From: Tridacna crocea
Lineage: Eukaryota > Mollusca > Bivalvia > Cardiida > Cardiidae
NCBI GenBank assembly: GCA_943736015.1
Contig: OX031063.1
Coordinates: 8,227,001 to 8,291,000, forward strand
Reading direction: 5' to 3'
DNA: 64,000 bases
Made by a program: the position numbers and the translations under genes. This document shows, in pieces, positions 11,022 to 23,148 of the stretch (its first letter is position 1; every line of letters starts with the position of its first letter). The notes under the pieces were generated by a model that saw only the letters and a list, made by a program, of their open reading frames with translations, had not been told where the DNA came from and ran no database searches.

Positions 11022-11417
11022 CGTGCATTCGGAACACCTCGACCAATCATTCGATCCAGCCTCGGATGTATGCCGACGGAATAATATGTTAAAAAACTTG
11101 ACATGCATCGCCGGAAGCGGTTATTCGACAGATACTCTCCATTGACGTCAACTAGTAACCGTTTCGAATGACAACAAATCCTGTAGAAAATCGGTTAGTC
11201 TAACTATTTACTATAGCAGCATAAATGGCTGAATTTAGGACTTGCATTGATTACGCTGTTGAAAAATTGGGCTGGATCGAAAGATTGGCCGAATGTTTGC
11301 GCGATAATGACGTCATTGTACTTGTTGTTATGGGGGTGTTGTTGTTCCTTCCGGAAGTAGTCCGTCGGCATACATCCAAGGCTTGATTAGTAGAATTGAC
11401 CGAGGTGTTCCGAATGC
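11022..11417. mobile_element. Inverted-repeat unit around a small ORF
   Basis: Arms of about 58 bp (11,022-11,081 and 11,357-11,417) are inverted copies. Both contain 'GCATTCGGAACACCTCG' and 'GGATGTATGCCGACGGA', read on opposite strands. The roughly 275-bp interior is less AT-rich than its surroundings and holds a 53-codon ORF whose last third overlaps the right arm. Confidence 0.75.
11225..11386 (+). CDS. Small ORF, 53 codons, possible membrane peptide
   Basis: An uninterrupted ATG-to-TGA frame. The N-terminal half is charged ('MAEFRTCIDYAVEKLGWIER' at residues 1-20). It is followed by acidic residues and a hydrophobic run 'VIVLVVMGVLLFLP' (about residues 32-45), then a basic end. That gives the shape of a small single-pass membrane protein. 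I recognise no family. The base before the start is not a strong Kozak context (T at -3), and the frame could be chance within an inverted-repeat unit. Listed because the hydropathy pattern and absence of stops are coherent. Confidence 0.25.
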   Translation: MAEFRTCIDYAVEKLGWIERLAECLRDNDVIVLVVMGVLLFLPEVVRRHTSKA

Positions 11418-11669
11418 ATAGACATGGTGATCGATCGACGCCGCCATTTTGGATGTTATGTTGCACGTGTAGTGACGTTTACTGGGCACTCAAAAGGGAT
11501 ACTGGCTTTACGTGGTGTTTGCCAGGGAACATGATATATGTTCCCGGCATGTTAACCAATCAGATCACGAGAAATGTCTTTTCAGTATAATAATAGATTT
11601 TGATTGCGTAGGCTGATCCGAGACAACACTTTATGAGAATATCTGAATACCCCATTGCGCGTGTTGCAA

Positions 11670-11809
11670 GCTATATATTTCATGCTTTCCGGTAGGATAT
11701 CGAGAAATAGCAGTGAAAATTTCTTTCGATCTTACACTGGTACCACCAGTGACAATACCGATTTTCACGTTCTTGTTGCCTAGGTAAACTGCGCGTGCCT
11801 AACAACCAG
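11670..11809. mobile_element. Left half of a split repeat (family F)
   Basis: From 'TTTCATGCTTTCCGGTAGGA' to 'GTGCCTAACAACCAG' this matches the first part of the uninterrupted relative at 40,262-40,690. The match stops exactly at 11,809 and resumes at 23,415. Confidence 0.85.
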
Positions 11810-12908
11810 CACCCGATTGTATAAACGTTGGTTAATTTAACCCAGGGTTAAAGGCTAACCCTGGGTAAAATTTTGACCAGTTTGGTTAACTAACCAAACT
11901 TGTTAAACACTTGTATAAACGAGATAACCAAACTGGTTACTTAACCAGAATGGTTAAATTAAGCAAGATTTAACCAGACAAATATATCCCGTCATGCAGT
12001 TCTCTTTCCAAGTTTTCTCGCGCGATACGTCACAAAATGTATCCCACACGCGCATTTTACCGCTCATACAACATAATAGAGGGTGCTTCTGATAATTGAT
12101 TATAGTAATGTATTTTTCTGCTACCATCGCTGTTAATTTGGGTTTCAACACATATTTTAGATTTTGTATAGTCCCCGCAGTCTAAACATGTAACTCAGAC
12201 AAAAATCCGAGATGTACGGTCGTATTTCGATAAAATAAAGGCTGTCGAAGTGGTTTAGCCCGTACCGAGTGTATCTCTTCCTGCTTAAAAACAGTGATGA
12301 CCTCATTCAGATGGGCGATCTTTACATCGGTTTTAAAGACAAAATAACGATGACTAGATCTACATGCATACATGAATATGTCTTAGGTAAGGTTCGTGTG
12401 TTTTATATTTTCAACAAGACTTTCTAACACAATATTCTTTTTCAATGATACAAATTTTCGGCACTTTGAATGACCCAGATGTGTGATGTCATCGGTAACT
12501 AGGCCGGAGTAAAAGTTTTGTTTGTTGCAAGTGTCTTTTCGTACATTATCCGCCAAAATTTGAACAGAATATGGGTAAATAAGTCAGTTAACACACTCTC
12601 CCATCTTCTGTACGATTCTACATAAAATGATCGAGAATGGGTTTGAGCTACTGAGAACAACATATAGTTGTCCTCGCTGGTACCGCGTCATCTATCATAC
12701 CACGGTAATCCCGAAAATACCTAATTTGCATACGTAGCGCCACCTAACCAATGTTTACTCTATCAAATCAAAAGCAGAAGTGTTTTTGTATCGCATCGGT
12801 TAAAAAATAATAAATATATCTTCATTAATGATGAGTTACTTTCAATATTCACAAATTGCAAAGTTAATGCACACTTTTCCTCCATGTTTTGTAATCAATT
12901 ACCCCCAC

Positions 12909-13344
12909 TATGGACCAACGTACAGTGTCGCAAATCGGAAGCTGCTGCTACTGTACGCCCCAAATCAGTTAGCTGCAGTAAACAAGTTTAACAAAACAGG
13001 CTGGCACGCGTAATCTAGCAAACAGAAAATGATGGGGTGTTTTGCATTTGAAAGGTAAGAAGTTTTTCTACAAATACATACTGCGATTGGGTTCATAAAC
13101 CGAGCGAGTTTTGTATAGGAAAGCTGCATCACCAAATTTCGTCGTTGGCGGCTGCCATGATCGCTAAACATTTGCTTTCTACTCCTTCGGGAAGATCGAA
13201 AACCATTTTGTGATACTGCATACAGATGAAGAAATCATTCGGCTTTGCGTATACATTTCTATGGTTGTATTTAGTGCCATATCCATTGAAATAATTCACT
13301 TTTTATCAAGGTACCATCAAAACGTTCACTGTACGGCTAGCTGC
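12909..13344. repeat. Left arm of a 436-bp inverted repeat
   Basis: The arm begins 'TATGGACCAACGTACAGTGT' and ends 'GTACGGCTAGCTGC'. It is present in inverted orientation at 17,637-18,072 with high similarity, including 'ATGATGGGGTGTTTTGCATT' and 'CCAAATTTCGTCGTTGGCGG'. The pair encloses about 4.3 kb and is probably the ends of a nested element. Confidence 0.85.
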
Positions 13345-14648
13345 ATCTGTACGCAACGATTAGCTGCATTTCACAATAAAAAATGTGTACGCCTAGCTGC
13401 ATTAATGCATCATAATACTGAACAAAAAGGTTCAGCCCATATGGTAAAACACGTTTTTTTAGCTCGAAATTATATATGTCGTATGCCGGATCGGAATCTA
13501 GGCATATCCCGGGAATCTGCATAGATCAAATTAGAATAATACTTTAGTGTAGACCAAAATAGATCTAGATTCTTTTCTAAATTCTTAATCATATTAATTC
13601 TTATGTGTTTACAATTTAGACGTATTTTTAATTGAAGCAATTTATTTGTTTTTCCCTCAATTGCTCCGTTTTCCTCGTTGCATTTTTTCCTCGAAAGTGC
13701 TAAACACCCAAAATTTAATCTTACTCAGAATTTCTAATTAAACTTCTTTTATGTTGGAGTTTAAGTTGACTAAGATGGTTAATATGTAGTCGCATTATAT
13801 AAAACGAGAAAATATTCCGATTTGGTCTAGGCAGATTGTGGAGCTGCCTAGCCAAACTGTTAAACCATTTTGGTATCTAGGCAAAATTCCAGTTTGGGCT
13901 AGATTTCGGATCTGCCTAGATTCCAGTTTGGACAGCGATATACATAAATATATAAATTCAAACAATAGCAGGTAAGATTATCTTGTTTCTTCAAGGCATT
14001 TCATGAATTACACAAATCCGGCTCCATTGATAAATCCTTTTATTGCATGGAAAACATCGCTGATATTATTTCTTGATTTAGGTCTAGTCCCTGTACAACA
14101 GATAGGTACAAAGTTTGCCATTTTTTGCAACCCCTAATCATTGATTTTGATAAACATCAATGAATTATACAGTATTTTTTTTTTGTAGCTTTTCAACGAA
14201 ATAAAGAATTCAGTTCGGGTTAAACGTAAAGTTTTCAGGTTTTCGTTCTTCACCTGAATTCACGATATTATCTCGCACATCCATCCTCAAGTCTTAAGTC
14301 TTTACCAAAGCATTTGCAGACGTTCAGTTGGTAGCGTTTTCCTTTGAATTTATAAATCTCAGTGAAAACAGAAGTACTAGCTTAAAGGCAGCCAATTCTT
14401 TAATACATCTAACCTCTAAACGTACTCAATACTGACTATGGATCGTTTATAGACAATGGTAGACCTATTCACGACCGCTTGATTCACCGAGTCTTTAAAG
14501 GGTGGAAATGGAACCTGGAAAAGTCGAATACGAACTTTATACATTCACCAGTGCACTGCCAACCTCACATCTTCAGAGCTAGATCTATATGTCATTTATT
14601 GCAACACTCTTAACCAAGATGTACACAATTCTCATTATAAATTTTAAA
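13345..14648. other. Interior of nested element, no gene seen
   Basis: AT-rich sequence with no coding frame I can support. Short repeated words such as 'TAGCTGCAT' near 13,340-13,405 and 'GCCTAG' phrases around 13,830-13,930 recur, but no domain is recognisable. Confidence 0.4.
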
Positions 14649-17589
14649 AGCCTGTTTCACATCAGCCTTACGACAGCCGTACGGGAACATAAATCGCAGG
14701 ACTTCGCGCGGTTTCCGCAAGACTGTCTTACGAATTTGCAACGCCGTAGACGTCGCAATTAAGCTGGTTTTTCAACATGCTCATTTTCCTAGCGATTTCT
14801 TTGCGGTTTTTTGAGTTTGCACGGCAACTGTACAGTTACCACACGGGAGCCATACGGCTACCTTGAGACCATAGCACATCAATCATACGGTTTTATAACT
14901 TACGTTTGTCCTGCGAAGGCCGAAAGACGATCGCACGAACATCTTGCGGCTGCCTTGCGAATGCCTTGCGTTTGGTGAAAGTCTGTCTGAAGACTACTGC
15001 GGAACGTGGGAACAAGAGATTCGCACAGCTGCCTCGCAAATGCCTTGCGAAAAGTTAGCGTCATCCGTCCTCTTTTAAAAAGTTTGTATGTCTTGTTCGT
15101 CATCAGTCGCTATCGAGATTTCAGGACGAGAAGGTCATGCAGAAACGAAGATCTCAGAATGGAAAAGGGTAGGTTCCGATTGCTGAACCCCCATTGAACC
15201 CGAGACATTCAGGGTACCACCAACCCAGGATTTAGATGAAGAAAGCACGTGCTTGTACGAGAATGACAAAATGCCCTTAGCATAAAATATTGTCGTCCCG
15301 GTCTTTATCTGCGAGTATCCTGTCCATTGTTTTAATATGCAACCTATGTGCCGGGGTAGCATTGTGAGTATATATATATATATCCAATCGGACAAGAGGA
15401 GATAATTCCTCGTCCTTATGGCGATCGCACGAACACCGTACAGCTGGGTCTTGCAAAATCGTGCTTGCCGTGCGGTGGTCGTAAGAAACTTTGAAAATTC
15501 TTACGGCAGTCTTGCGGGTGCCTTGAGAATTTGTGCGGCAGCCTTAAGCTAACCGCACGACAGCCGTGCGAACTCGTCGCTTTGTTTTTAGCTCACCTTA
15601 GCACAAAGTGCTACAGGTGAGCTATTGTGATCGCCTTATGTCCGTCGTCCGTAGTCTGTCGTCCGTCGTCCGTCAACAATTTCTTTAAAAATCTTCTCCT
15701 AAATACTGGGGTAATCTTCATGAAACTTGGCAGGAATGTTCCTTGGGTGAAGCTCTACCAAAATTGTTCAAAGAATTTAATTCCACCCATAACTCTGGTT
15801 GCCATGGCAACAAAAAGAAAAAAAAAACCGAAATCTTTGAAAATCTTCTTCACTGAAACTATAAGGCGTAGAGCTTTGATATTTGGTATGTAGTATCTCC
15901 TAATGGACCTCTATCAAGTTTGTTCAAATCATGCCCCTAGGGTCAAAACTGGCCCCGCCCCGGGGGATAACGAGTTTGAGCATAGGAACAAAGGAGGAAA
16001 ACTTTAAAAATCTTCTCCTCTGAAACTTGAAGGCGTAGAGCTTTGATATTTGGTATGTAGCATCTCCTAGTCGACCTTTACCAAGTTTGTTCAAATTATA
16101 TCCCTGGGGTCAAAACTGGGGCCATCTCAGGGGTCACAAGTTTGAGCAAAGGAACGAAGAAGGAAAAATTTAAAAATCTTCTCCTCTGAAACTTGAAGGC
16201 GTAGAGCTTTGACATTTAGTATGTGACATCTCCTAGTGGACCTCTGCCAAGTTTGTTCAAATTATGCCCCTGGGGTCAAAACTGGCCCCACCCCGGGGGT
16301 CACAAGTTTGAGCATACGAACAAAGAAGGGAAACTTTAAAAATCTTCTCCTCTGAAACTAGAAAGCGTATATCTTTGATATTTGGTCTGTTGGATCTCCT
16401 AGTGGACCTCCACCAATTTTATTTAAATGATGTCCCTGGGGTCAAAACTGGCCCCACCCCGGGGGTCACTAGTTTGAGCATACTAGGAACAAAGGAGGAA
16501 AACTTTTAAACTCTTCTTCTCTGAAACTAGATGACGTAGAGCTTTGATATATTTGGTATGTGGCATCTCCTAGCGGACCTCTACCAAGTATCTTTAAATC
16601 ATGCCCGTGGGATCAAAACTGGCCCCGCCCCGGGGTCACAAGTTCGAACATAGGAACAAAGAAAGAAAATTTTAAAATTCTTCTTCTCTAAAACTAGAAG
16701 GCATAGAGCTATGATATTTGGCATGTAGCAGTGAATCTCTACCAAGTTTGTTCCTATTATGCCCTTGGGGTCAAAACTGGCCCTGCCCCGGGGTTGGGTG
16801 TCACAGGTTCGAACATAGCAACAAAGAAGGAAAACTTTAGAAATCTTCTCTGAAACTTGAAGGTGCAGAGCTTTGACATTTGGTATGCAGAATCTTCTAG
16901 TGGACCTCTACCAAGTTTGGTAATATGGTGTCCATGGCGTCAAAACTGGCCATGCCCCGGAGGTCACAGGTTGGAACATATGAACAAAGAAGGAAAAATT
17001 TGAATTTATTTTTCTCTTAAACGGGAAGGTGTAGAGCTTTGATACCGGTATTTGGGATGTAGCATGTTTGAGTGGACCTCTATCAAGTTTGTTCCAAGGA
17101 TGCTGCTTTGGTTAAAACTTACCTAGCCCGGGGATCACAAGTTCGAACATAGGACAAAGAAGGAAACTTTAAAATTCTTCTTTGAAACTGGCAGGTGTAT
17201 AGCTTTGATATTTGATTGCCCTATGTCCGGGGTCTGTCGCCCATCAACAATTTCTTGAAACATCTTCTTCTCCTAACCCTCTGGGCCAATCTTGATGAAA
17301 CTTGGCAGGGATGTTTCTTGGGTGAAGCTTTACCAAAGTTGCTCAAAGAATTGACTTTCAATCATAAACTATAGTTGTAGGTGAGCGTTCCAGGGCCAAG
17401 TTGTTTTTTCGTACGTTCAACCTGCGGACACCGTACAGTTCGTGAGTCAACTGTACGAACAATTACATGTAATATACGGAGATCGCTTTGAAAATTTGCA
17501 ATATGTGCGACGGGTACGAATAAATAGTGATCGTGTTTGCAGCGAAAATCGTAAGACGAAAAAATCGCACGGCTGATGTGAAAGAGGCT
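14649..17589. mobile_element. Inner element with short TIRs
   Basis: The left end 'AGCCTGTTTCACATCAGCC' and right end 'GGCTGATGTGAAAGAGGCT' are inverted near-identical 19-mers. Just inside each are CG-rich blocks of 'CGTACGG', 'CTTGCG' and 'GCACGG' words (14,665-15,560 and 17,400-17,570). The middle holds the 167-bp tandem array. No transposase frame is visible, so it is probably non-autonomous. Confidence 0.7.
15591..17220. repeat. AGCTCACC-headed repeat with nine ~167-bp tandem units
   Basis: The head is a hairpin pairing 'GCTCACCTTAGCAC' with 'GTGCTACAGGTGAGC', followed by 'GTCCGTCGTCCG' words. Then about nine units repeat every 162-168 bp; the 'GAGCTTTGAT' phrase recurs near 15,871, 16,038, 16,204, 16,371, 16,539, 16,706, 16,868, 17,034 and 17,200. 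Each unit includes 'GGGGTCAAAACTGGCCCC'. From memory this head-plus-array layout is common in bivalve genomes. Confidence 0.9.
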
Positions 17590-17636
17590 TTACCAAGAAA
17601 ATCGCAGCTAACCGAGCAGTACAAAAATTCGGGTTA

Positions 17637-18072
17637 GCAGCTAGCCGTACAGTGAACGTTTCGATGGTACCTTGATAAAAAGTGAAATATTTCAGTGTAT
17701 ATGGCACTGAATACTACCATAGACATGTATACGCCAAGCTGAATGATTTCTTTATCTGTATGCAGTATCAGAAAATGGTTTCCGATCTTCCCGAAGCAGT
17801 AGAAAACAAAAGTTTACCGATCATGACAGCCGCCAACGACGAAATTTGGTGATGCAGCTTTCCTATACAAAAATCGTACGGTTTATAAACTCATTCGCAG
17901 TATGTATTTGTAGAAAAATTTCTTACCTTTCAAATGCAAAACACCCCATCATTTTCTGTTCGCTAGATTACGCGTGCCAGCCTGTTTTGTTAAACTTGTT
18001 TACTGCAGCTAACTGATTTGGGGCGTACAGTAGCAGCTGCTTCCGATTTGCGACACTGTACGTTGGTCCATA
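17637..18072. repeat. Right arm of the 436-bp inverted repeat
   Basis: Inverted copy of 12,909-13,344, ending 'CGTTGGTCCATA'. It starts about 48 bp after the inner element's right terminus, so the inner element inserted close to this arm. Confidence 0.85.
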
Positions 18073-18740
18073 CTGACCCCCAACTCTTCAAAAAAACCGA
18101 CAATTCACTTTTGACGAGTAAAGGTCAACTGCTGTGACGCCATAGTCCTCGCCGGAAACAAAGCTACGGTATTAAATCAGTTTTTGAATATAAATGTCAT
18201 ATTTGTTACTATTTTCCAAATTTCAAGTGTTACCGCGGTATCATAGCGGACTCCCTTCGGAGCCCTGTGGTCAACATGTTAGCTTGACCTAGATATTTTT
18301 TGTCTGAAAAACACGACTAAAGCTTTGATCGTGCACATTTATTGTAACTTTACATGCAACAGTTTATCACAGTATTCGAAAATAATACATGTGAGTTTCC
18401 TCTCTGTTAAAAAATTTTCGGTAAAATTAAGTACCGCGGTACCATCGAGGACCATCCTACCGGTTGTCATGGGTGAAAAACTACCTAACTTTCGAAAACG
18501 AACTTTATCCAGAATCTAATGTAACAGCTCATGCTAACTTGACTAAACTTTGAAAGATTTAGTGTACATGACGAGTATGCTAGATGTTGAAAGTTATTAT
18601 TTCCCAATTTGTAATCTTGCCACGGTTAGGCTTGTATTTTAGTATTTGTACCATTTATAATAATAAACGAGCTGAGGCTTGGAGCTCTCTGGCAAATAGG
18701 CATATATAGACTATATACATGTGGAAAGTAGCAATCATTC
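18073..18740. other. Interior of the 11.6-kb insertion, no gene seen
   Basis: No domain or splice structure is recognisable. Two 'ACCGCGGTA' blocks occur at about 18,231 and 18,432. Confidence 0.35.
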
Positions 18741-18962
18741 TTAACCCATTAATACCATTCCCTACTTTTGACGACCAAGAGAAAGAAGCCTTTAGAAAAC
18801 ATTGTTGAAAAAGGAAAAAATGCTGGTAACATTTTCTCCTTTTCCCACATTTTTTTCTACCATTCACAAAACAAATTTCAAATTTTTAGTCATTCTTATT
18901 TTGCCATCTGCAAATGCTTTCGATTTGGACAAGCCTAAAATATTGTCGTTTGGTAATAATTG
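18741..18962. mobile_element. Miniature palindromic element, family A
   Basis: It starts 'TTAACCCATTAATACCATTC' and ends 'ATTGTCGTTTGGTAATAATTG'. The central hairpin is present, with a short deletion in its second arm. Confidence 0.8.
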
Positions 18963-19954
18963 AATGTAATTTGTTAAAGGATCAGACAAATGGAATTTTA
19001 AAAAGGTGTATCCTGGGTGATATCCTTCAGTATATTCCACTGAGCAAGCACAACATGGTTTTCATAAGGGAAGATCCCTGTTTTCTTGATGTATTTTAGT
19101 TTTATTTTGATCAATAAAAAACTTTCATTACTGTCATTCTCATCCTAGGTAAATAAACAAATATTTGAATGTCAGACAATGGTAAAGTGGTATGGGGATG
19201 GTCACAGGTGTAGTCAGCATGGTAGAGTATTATTTCTGAGTTTCAAGAACTCTGGAGTTCAGCATTCCTAGAAATTGAAAGGTATGTGTTGTTCAACAAT
19301 CTAGTTGGGTTAATGTTTCCTGTATTTTTTTTGCAACCAAACAGAAAAATAATATTAAATTCAGTGTATTTCAAAGCTTGAAAGTAAATTACTGTTGTAC
19401 TGTATAAAGATGTTTTTGCTAAAAAAAAAAAGCATCAGTGAGCAGACAGCACTTTCTGATCCACTGTCTCTGCTCTCCAAAAGCTATTTTAATCCCCACT
19501 GGCAGTAGAAGTGGTAAGATAAATTTGGTACTGGAAAAATATCTAATATCTATGGACTAGTGAATCTCACATAAATAACATGAATAAATGACTTTTTCTG
19601 TCATGTTTGTGTTCTCGGATTATGCTTATCTTTCATACAAATATATCTGTAACTAATTTAGTTTATGGTAGAAGTAATAGACATGCCAGTATTTAACAGA
19701 GTTCAAGGCAGTTTTTCAGTTATACAAAATAAAATGCTACTCTACTCATTTCTTTTATAAAACTGATACACATTTACAAACATGAGCACCAAAAATATAT
19801 ATATTGCCTTTGAAGCAGTTACTATTGCTACATCATTGAATTGTAAACATTGAATTGTAAGAAAAGAGTGTGAAATCTTTTTCATATCCACTATGGTTAA
19901 TGGATCCACTATTAACAGAAAAAAAGAGTCTATGGTACTTCAATAAAGACACTG

Positions 19955-20179
19955 TTAACTCTTCACCACACAATGCCAACTTTTAAATACACTGAGAAAG
20001 AAAGCCTTTAAAAACACTGTAGGAAAAGGAGAAAATGCTGGTAACCATCATTTTCTGCCTTTCCCACAATGTTTTTCTACCCTTTCAAAATCAAATTTCA
20101 AATTTTGATACACATTTGTTGTTTGCAAATGCTTTCAATTTGGACTAGTCCAAAATTTTGTTGTTTGGTAAAGAGTGAA
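19955..20179. mobile_element. Miniature palindromic element, family A
   Basis: It starts 'GTTAACTCTTCACCACACAA' and ends 'GTTGTTTGGTAAAGAGTGAA'. The core 'AGGAGAAAATGCTGGTAACC' is followed by its imperfect complement. The sequence between 18,963 and 19,954 is AT-rich with no gene. Confidence 0.8.
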
Positions 20180-20404
20180 CAGGTTTGTATACTTTTTTTT
20201 GCCAAGGATAGTTTCTTTTCTACATAGAAATTGAAAGATGAACAATATTAGAAAACAGGGGTGTTGTTGCTTTCATCTGGTAGGTCTCAGAGCTATTACA
20301 CATCACTGATTTTGGTGTGCATAGGTAGAATTTCGCTCATGGTAGATAGCGCTAAAGTTACAAAAGTGAGCTGGATAGATCTTTGCAATTGTCATTTACA
20401 GATG

Positions 20405-20638
20405 ACATCCATCACACAACAACTCTTTACCAAATGAAAAAAAATACAGCACTGGGCTGGATTTAAAACATTTGCAGACAACACATTAAAGTGTGATTCA
20501 AATGGTGAAATAGTTGGAAAGGTATAACACATTGTGGTTAATGGAAAAAAGTATTGATCACTAGCATTTTTCCATTTTCTCACATTGTTAAGGTTGCTAT
20601 AAGGTTGCTAAGACAGAATTGTTTGGTAAAGGGTTGAG
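20405..20638. mobile_element. Miniature palindromic element, family A (degraded)
   Basis: The outer parts ('CTCTTTACCAAATG' and 'TTGTTTGGTAAAGGGTTGA') are recognisable. The hairpin is eroded but still pairs 'GGAAAAAAGTATTGATCACT' with 'AGCATTTTTCC'. Its right end is included in a 93-bp tandem duplication. Confidence 0.6.
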
Positions 20639-20779
20639 ACAATGAATTTCACTCCTTTAAACATTGAATTTCTACTTTAAATAGGTCTTTTATAAGGTTG
20701 CTAAGACAGAATTGTTTGGTAAAGGGTTGAGACAATGAATTTCACTCCTTTAAACATTGAATTTCTACTTTAAATAGGT
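20598..20779. repeat. 93-bp tandem duplication
   Basis: Bases 20,598-20,690 are repeated at 20,691-20,779 with no visible difference over the shared part. Both copies start 'TATAAGGTTGCTAAGACAG' and both contain 'GGGTTGAGACAATGAATTTC'. The identity points to a recent duplication. The sequence from 20,780 to 21,196 has no gene. Confidence 0.95.
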
Positions 20780-21196
20780 AAAAACACAGACATTCAGTAC
20801 AGAATGATAGTGCCTGGACAATGCTGTGCCAAGTTTACTCCAGACAGGTGTTTTGGTGTTATGAGAGGTTCACATGGAAAGCCATACCTTCTATCAGTTG
20901 AACTTTTGAATTACATGTATTTAAGTGTCTTCAGTGTGTCACAATGTGCAAAAGAAACTTGAACATGTCATTTGTTCAACCACTCTTTTTCTTTTTAATC
21001 AAAACTATTTGAACTACTCAAGTTAACACATAAAAAATGTATTGCAATTTCCCTTAGAATGCCTTATACAGAAAATATAGTCATGATCAGACTGCAATGA
21101 ATGTGAAGTTTGATCTTTGATCTATACCTTTCTTTCATGTTAACATTATTGTGAAATTATATTTTTCACTTATTTTCTAGACTGGAAAAAGTTCAT

Positions 21197-21380
21197 TTAA
21201 CTCTTTACCAAACAACTGAATTCTAGAAGTCTACTGCAAATACAAAGTATTTGCAAAAGACAAATTAAATTGTAGATCAAATGATAAGTTCCTCTTTGTG
21301 ATGGGATTGGGAAGATTTGGTTACCAACATTTCCTTGTTTTCCAACAATGTTTTCGCAAGCTTTTTTCCTTGGAATTATT
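21197..21380. mobile_element. Miniature palindromic element, family A (degraded)
   Basis: It begins 'TTAACTCTTTACCAAACAAC'. The centre retains 'TTGGTTACCAACATTTCC' and 'CAACAATGTTTTCGCAAG', and the right terminus is lost. From 21,381 to 22,375 the sequence is AT-rich; a 108-codon frame at 21,811-22,137 has no recognisable domain. Confidence 0.5.
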
Positions 21381-22375
21381 AATTGTGTTTTACATGTAGA
21401 GGCTTAAATTGCATTCTAGAGATTAAAAGAATTTGTGTATTTCAGTACATGTTTTTTTTTTCTTAAATTTGGATGTTTAATCAGTTTATTACAAAAATTA
21501 GATGGATATAACATTTGTCATGACATGTTACAGAAATAAATAACTTAATAAAACTGTTTTTGTTGTTGTTCCACATTTAGACTTATTTTGACATCACTCT
21601 CCAACTGGAGATAACCTTTTTATGCCCCTGAAGCTGAAAGCTTCAAAAAGGAGAAAGTGCTATGAAAAGTTGATTGCATATCAATCTACTTTTTTTGTTA
21701 TTCTGCTGAAAAAAGCACATTTTCCTCTGCTTTGAGTATATGTCCTAAACGAAAGTTGAAATGGGGTTAGTAAATCTAAAAATAGCTGGTTAAGTTTAAG
21801 TCTGATTTGATTGTGGAAGAAAGACAGAAGTTTATTAAAGGAATATACATATTATGTACCAGTTGTATGGTGTCTTGTAACATCATTATCACTATCATTT
21901 CACTATTATCACTGCAGCCAGTCCACCTATTCATGCTTTCCTGTAAATTTTGTTACCAGTACTTCCCACAATATTCTTTTTGAGCTACTGGCTGCTTACC
22001 GTCATAACCATCATCAAAATGATGATCAGCAGAGAGGAATGAATCCTGTCGCAGTGACTATCATCAATCTTTGGAGAAATTGGCTGAGCTGCGGATCAAA
22101 CCAGTCACCCCTGTTCTCAGGTCTTGTACACTACTGACTGAGATACCAAGGCTTGGCAGATTATGCTCTAGACAGTTAGTTGTACCCAATCATGAGAAAA
22201 ACTAAAGAAGCCATTTTTTTTTTTTTTTTGTCTTAAGACCCCTTTCTGAAATCACTGACACATATACATTGAAGTCAAAGGAAAAGGTTCTTGATACAAA
22301 TTAAATGTCTGACTATATCAATGTTTATAAAGTTAAGATAGTGGAAGAAATCTAGTTTAAAAAAAAAAATTATTG

Positions 22376-22441
22376 TGCCCGATTCGAACCCCGAACTCCT
22401 CCTTAGTAGGCAGGTGCCCTAACCACTCGGCCATTGACACT
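22376..22441 (-). repeat. tRNA-like SINE head or tRNA pseudogene
   Basis: On the minus strand this reads an A box 'TGGCCGAGTGGTTAGGGC' and a B box 'GGTTCGAATCGGGC' with a partly paired acceptor stem (GTGTC with GGCAC). An A/T homopolymer run follows at the 3' side. The loop sizes and missing acceptor pairs argue against a functional tRNA. Confidence 0.55.
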
Positions 22442-23148
22442 ACAACAACCAAAGAGATAGTTTACCAAATTTAAAGAAAATATACATCCTCTGATGCATG
22501 AATTAATTATGACTTTTGTTTTCAAAGAAAATATGACTGTAGTTTGTAGGGACAATCAATACGACCACTATTTCCTCTAATTTGCAAGTCACTTTTGAAG
22601 TTCAGGGTACAGTAGTCCCAACATGGGAGAATAATGTACACACTATTTCATCATATTGCAAAATTGCAGATTTCCTGCACTCTTGTATCTTTTATAGAAG
22701 GCCAATCCATCTTCAGATGGACATTAAATTCTATTGTGGGTCCCATGCATGCATTCAAAAGGCAAAACAGCAGAAACAGTCTGCCGATCTCGTAAAACTC
22801 GTGTCGTGTGGTCCGTCGTTTGTCTCCGGTCGTCGGTTTGGGTACGTTTTGACCGCATTCCGTCTTTCAAAATATATCGTGTCTTTTGTGTCTAACCTTT
22901 GCGATTATTCTGGACACAGTACGGATATCCATTCCAAATATGTCCAAAAAATCAACCTCGAAAAGCCTTAGGACATCATTATACCTAGCGAGGCTAGATC
23001 TTGATGTCAATGACAAGCTACGATTCGTCCCGTGTCAAAGTCGATTCCCTAACATTTGTTCTATTCTGTCTACACAGAAATAAAAAATGTACAGTCTCAT
23101 GTCTAATTTTGCTGCTTTAAACCCAGATCTACGTGGCTGTCGAAGTTT
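22442..23148. other. Interior of 11.6-kb insertion, mixed composition
   Basis: Bases 22,780-23,090 are visibly less AT-rich than what precedes them. They contain a 47-codon plus-strand frame beginning 'MSKKSTSKSLRTS', for which I recognise no family. This could be part of a gene once carried by the element; nothing more can be supported. Confidence 0.3.

Noticed and set aside
15591..17220. CRISPR-like or coding tandem array
   Set aside because: Units are contiguous, diverged, without spacers, and full of stops in every frame.
21811..22137. 108-codon plus-strand frame
   Set aside because: No domain, biased composition, surrounded by repeats inside the 11.6-kb insertion; no support.
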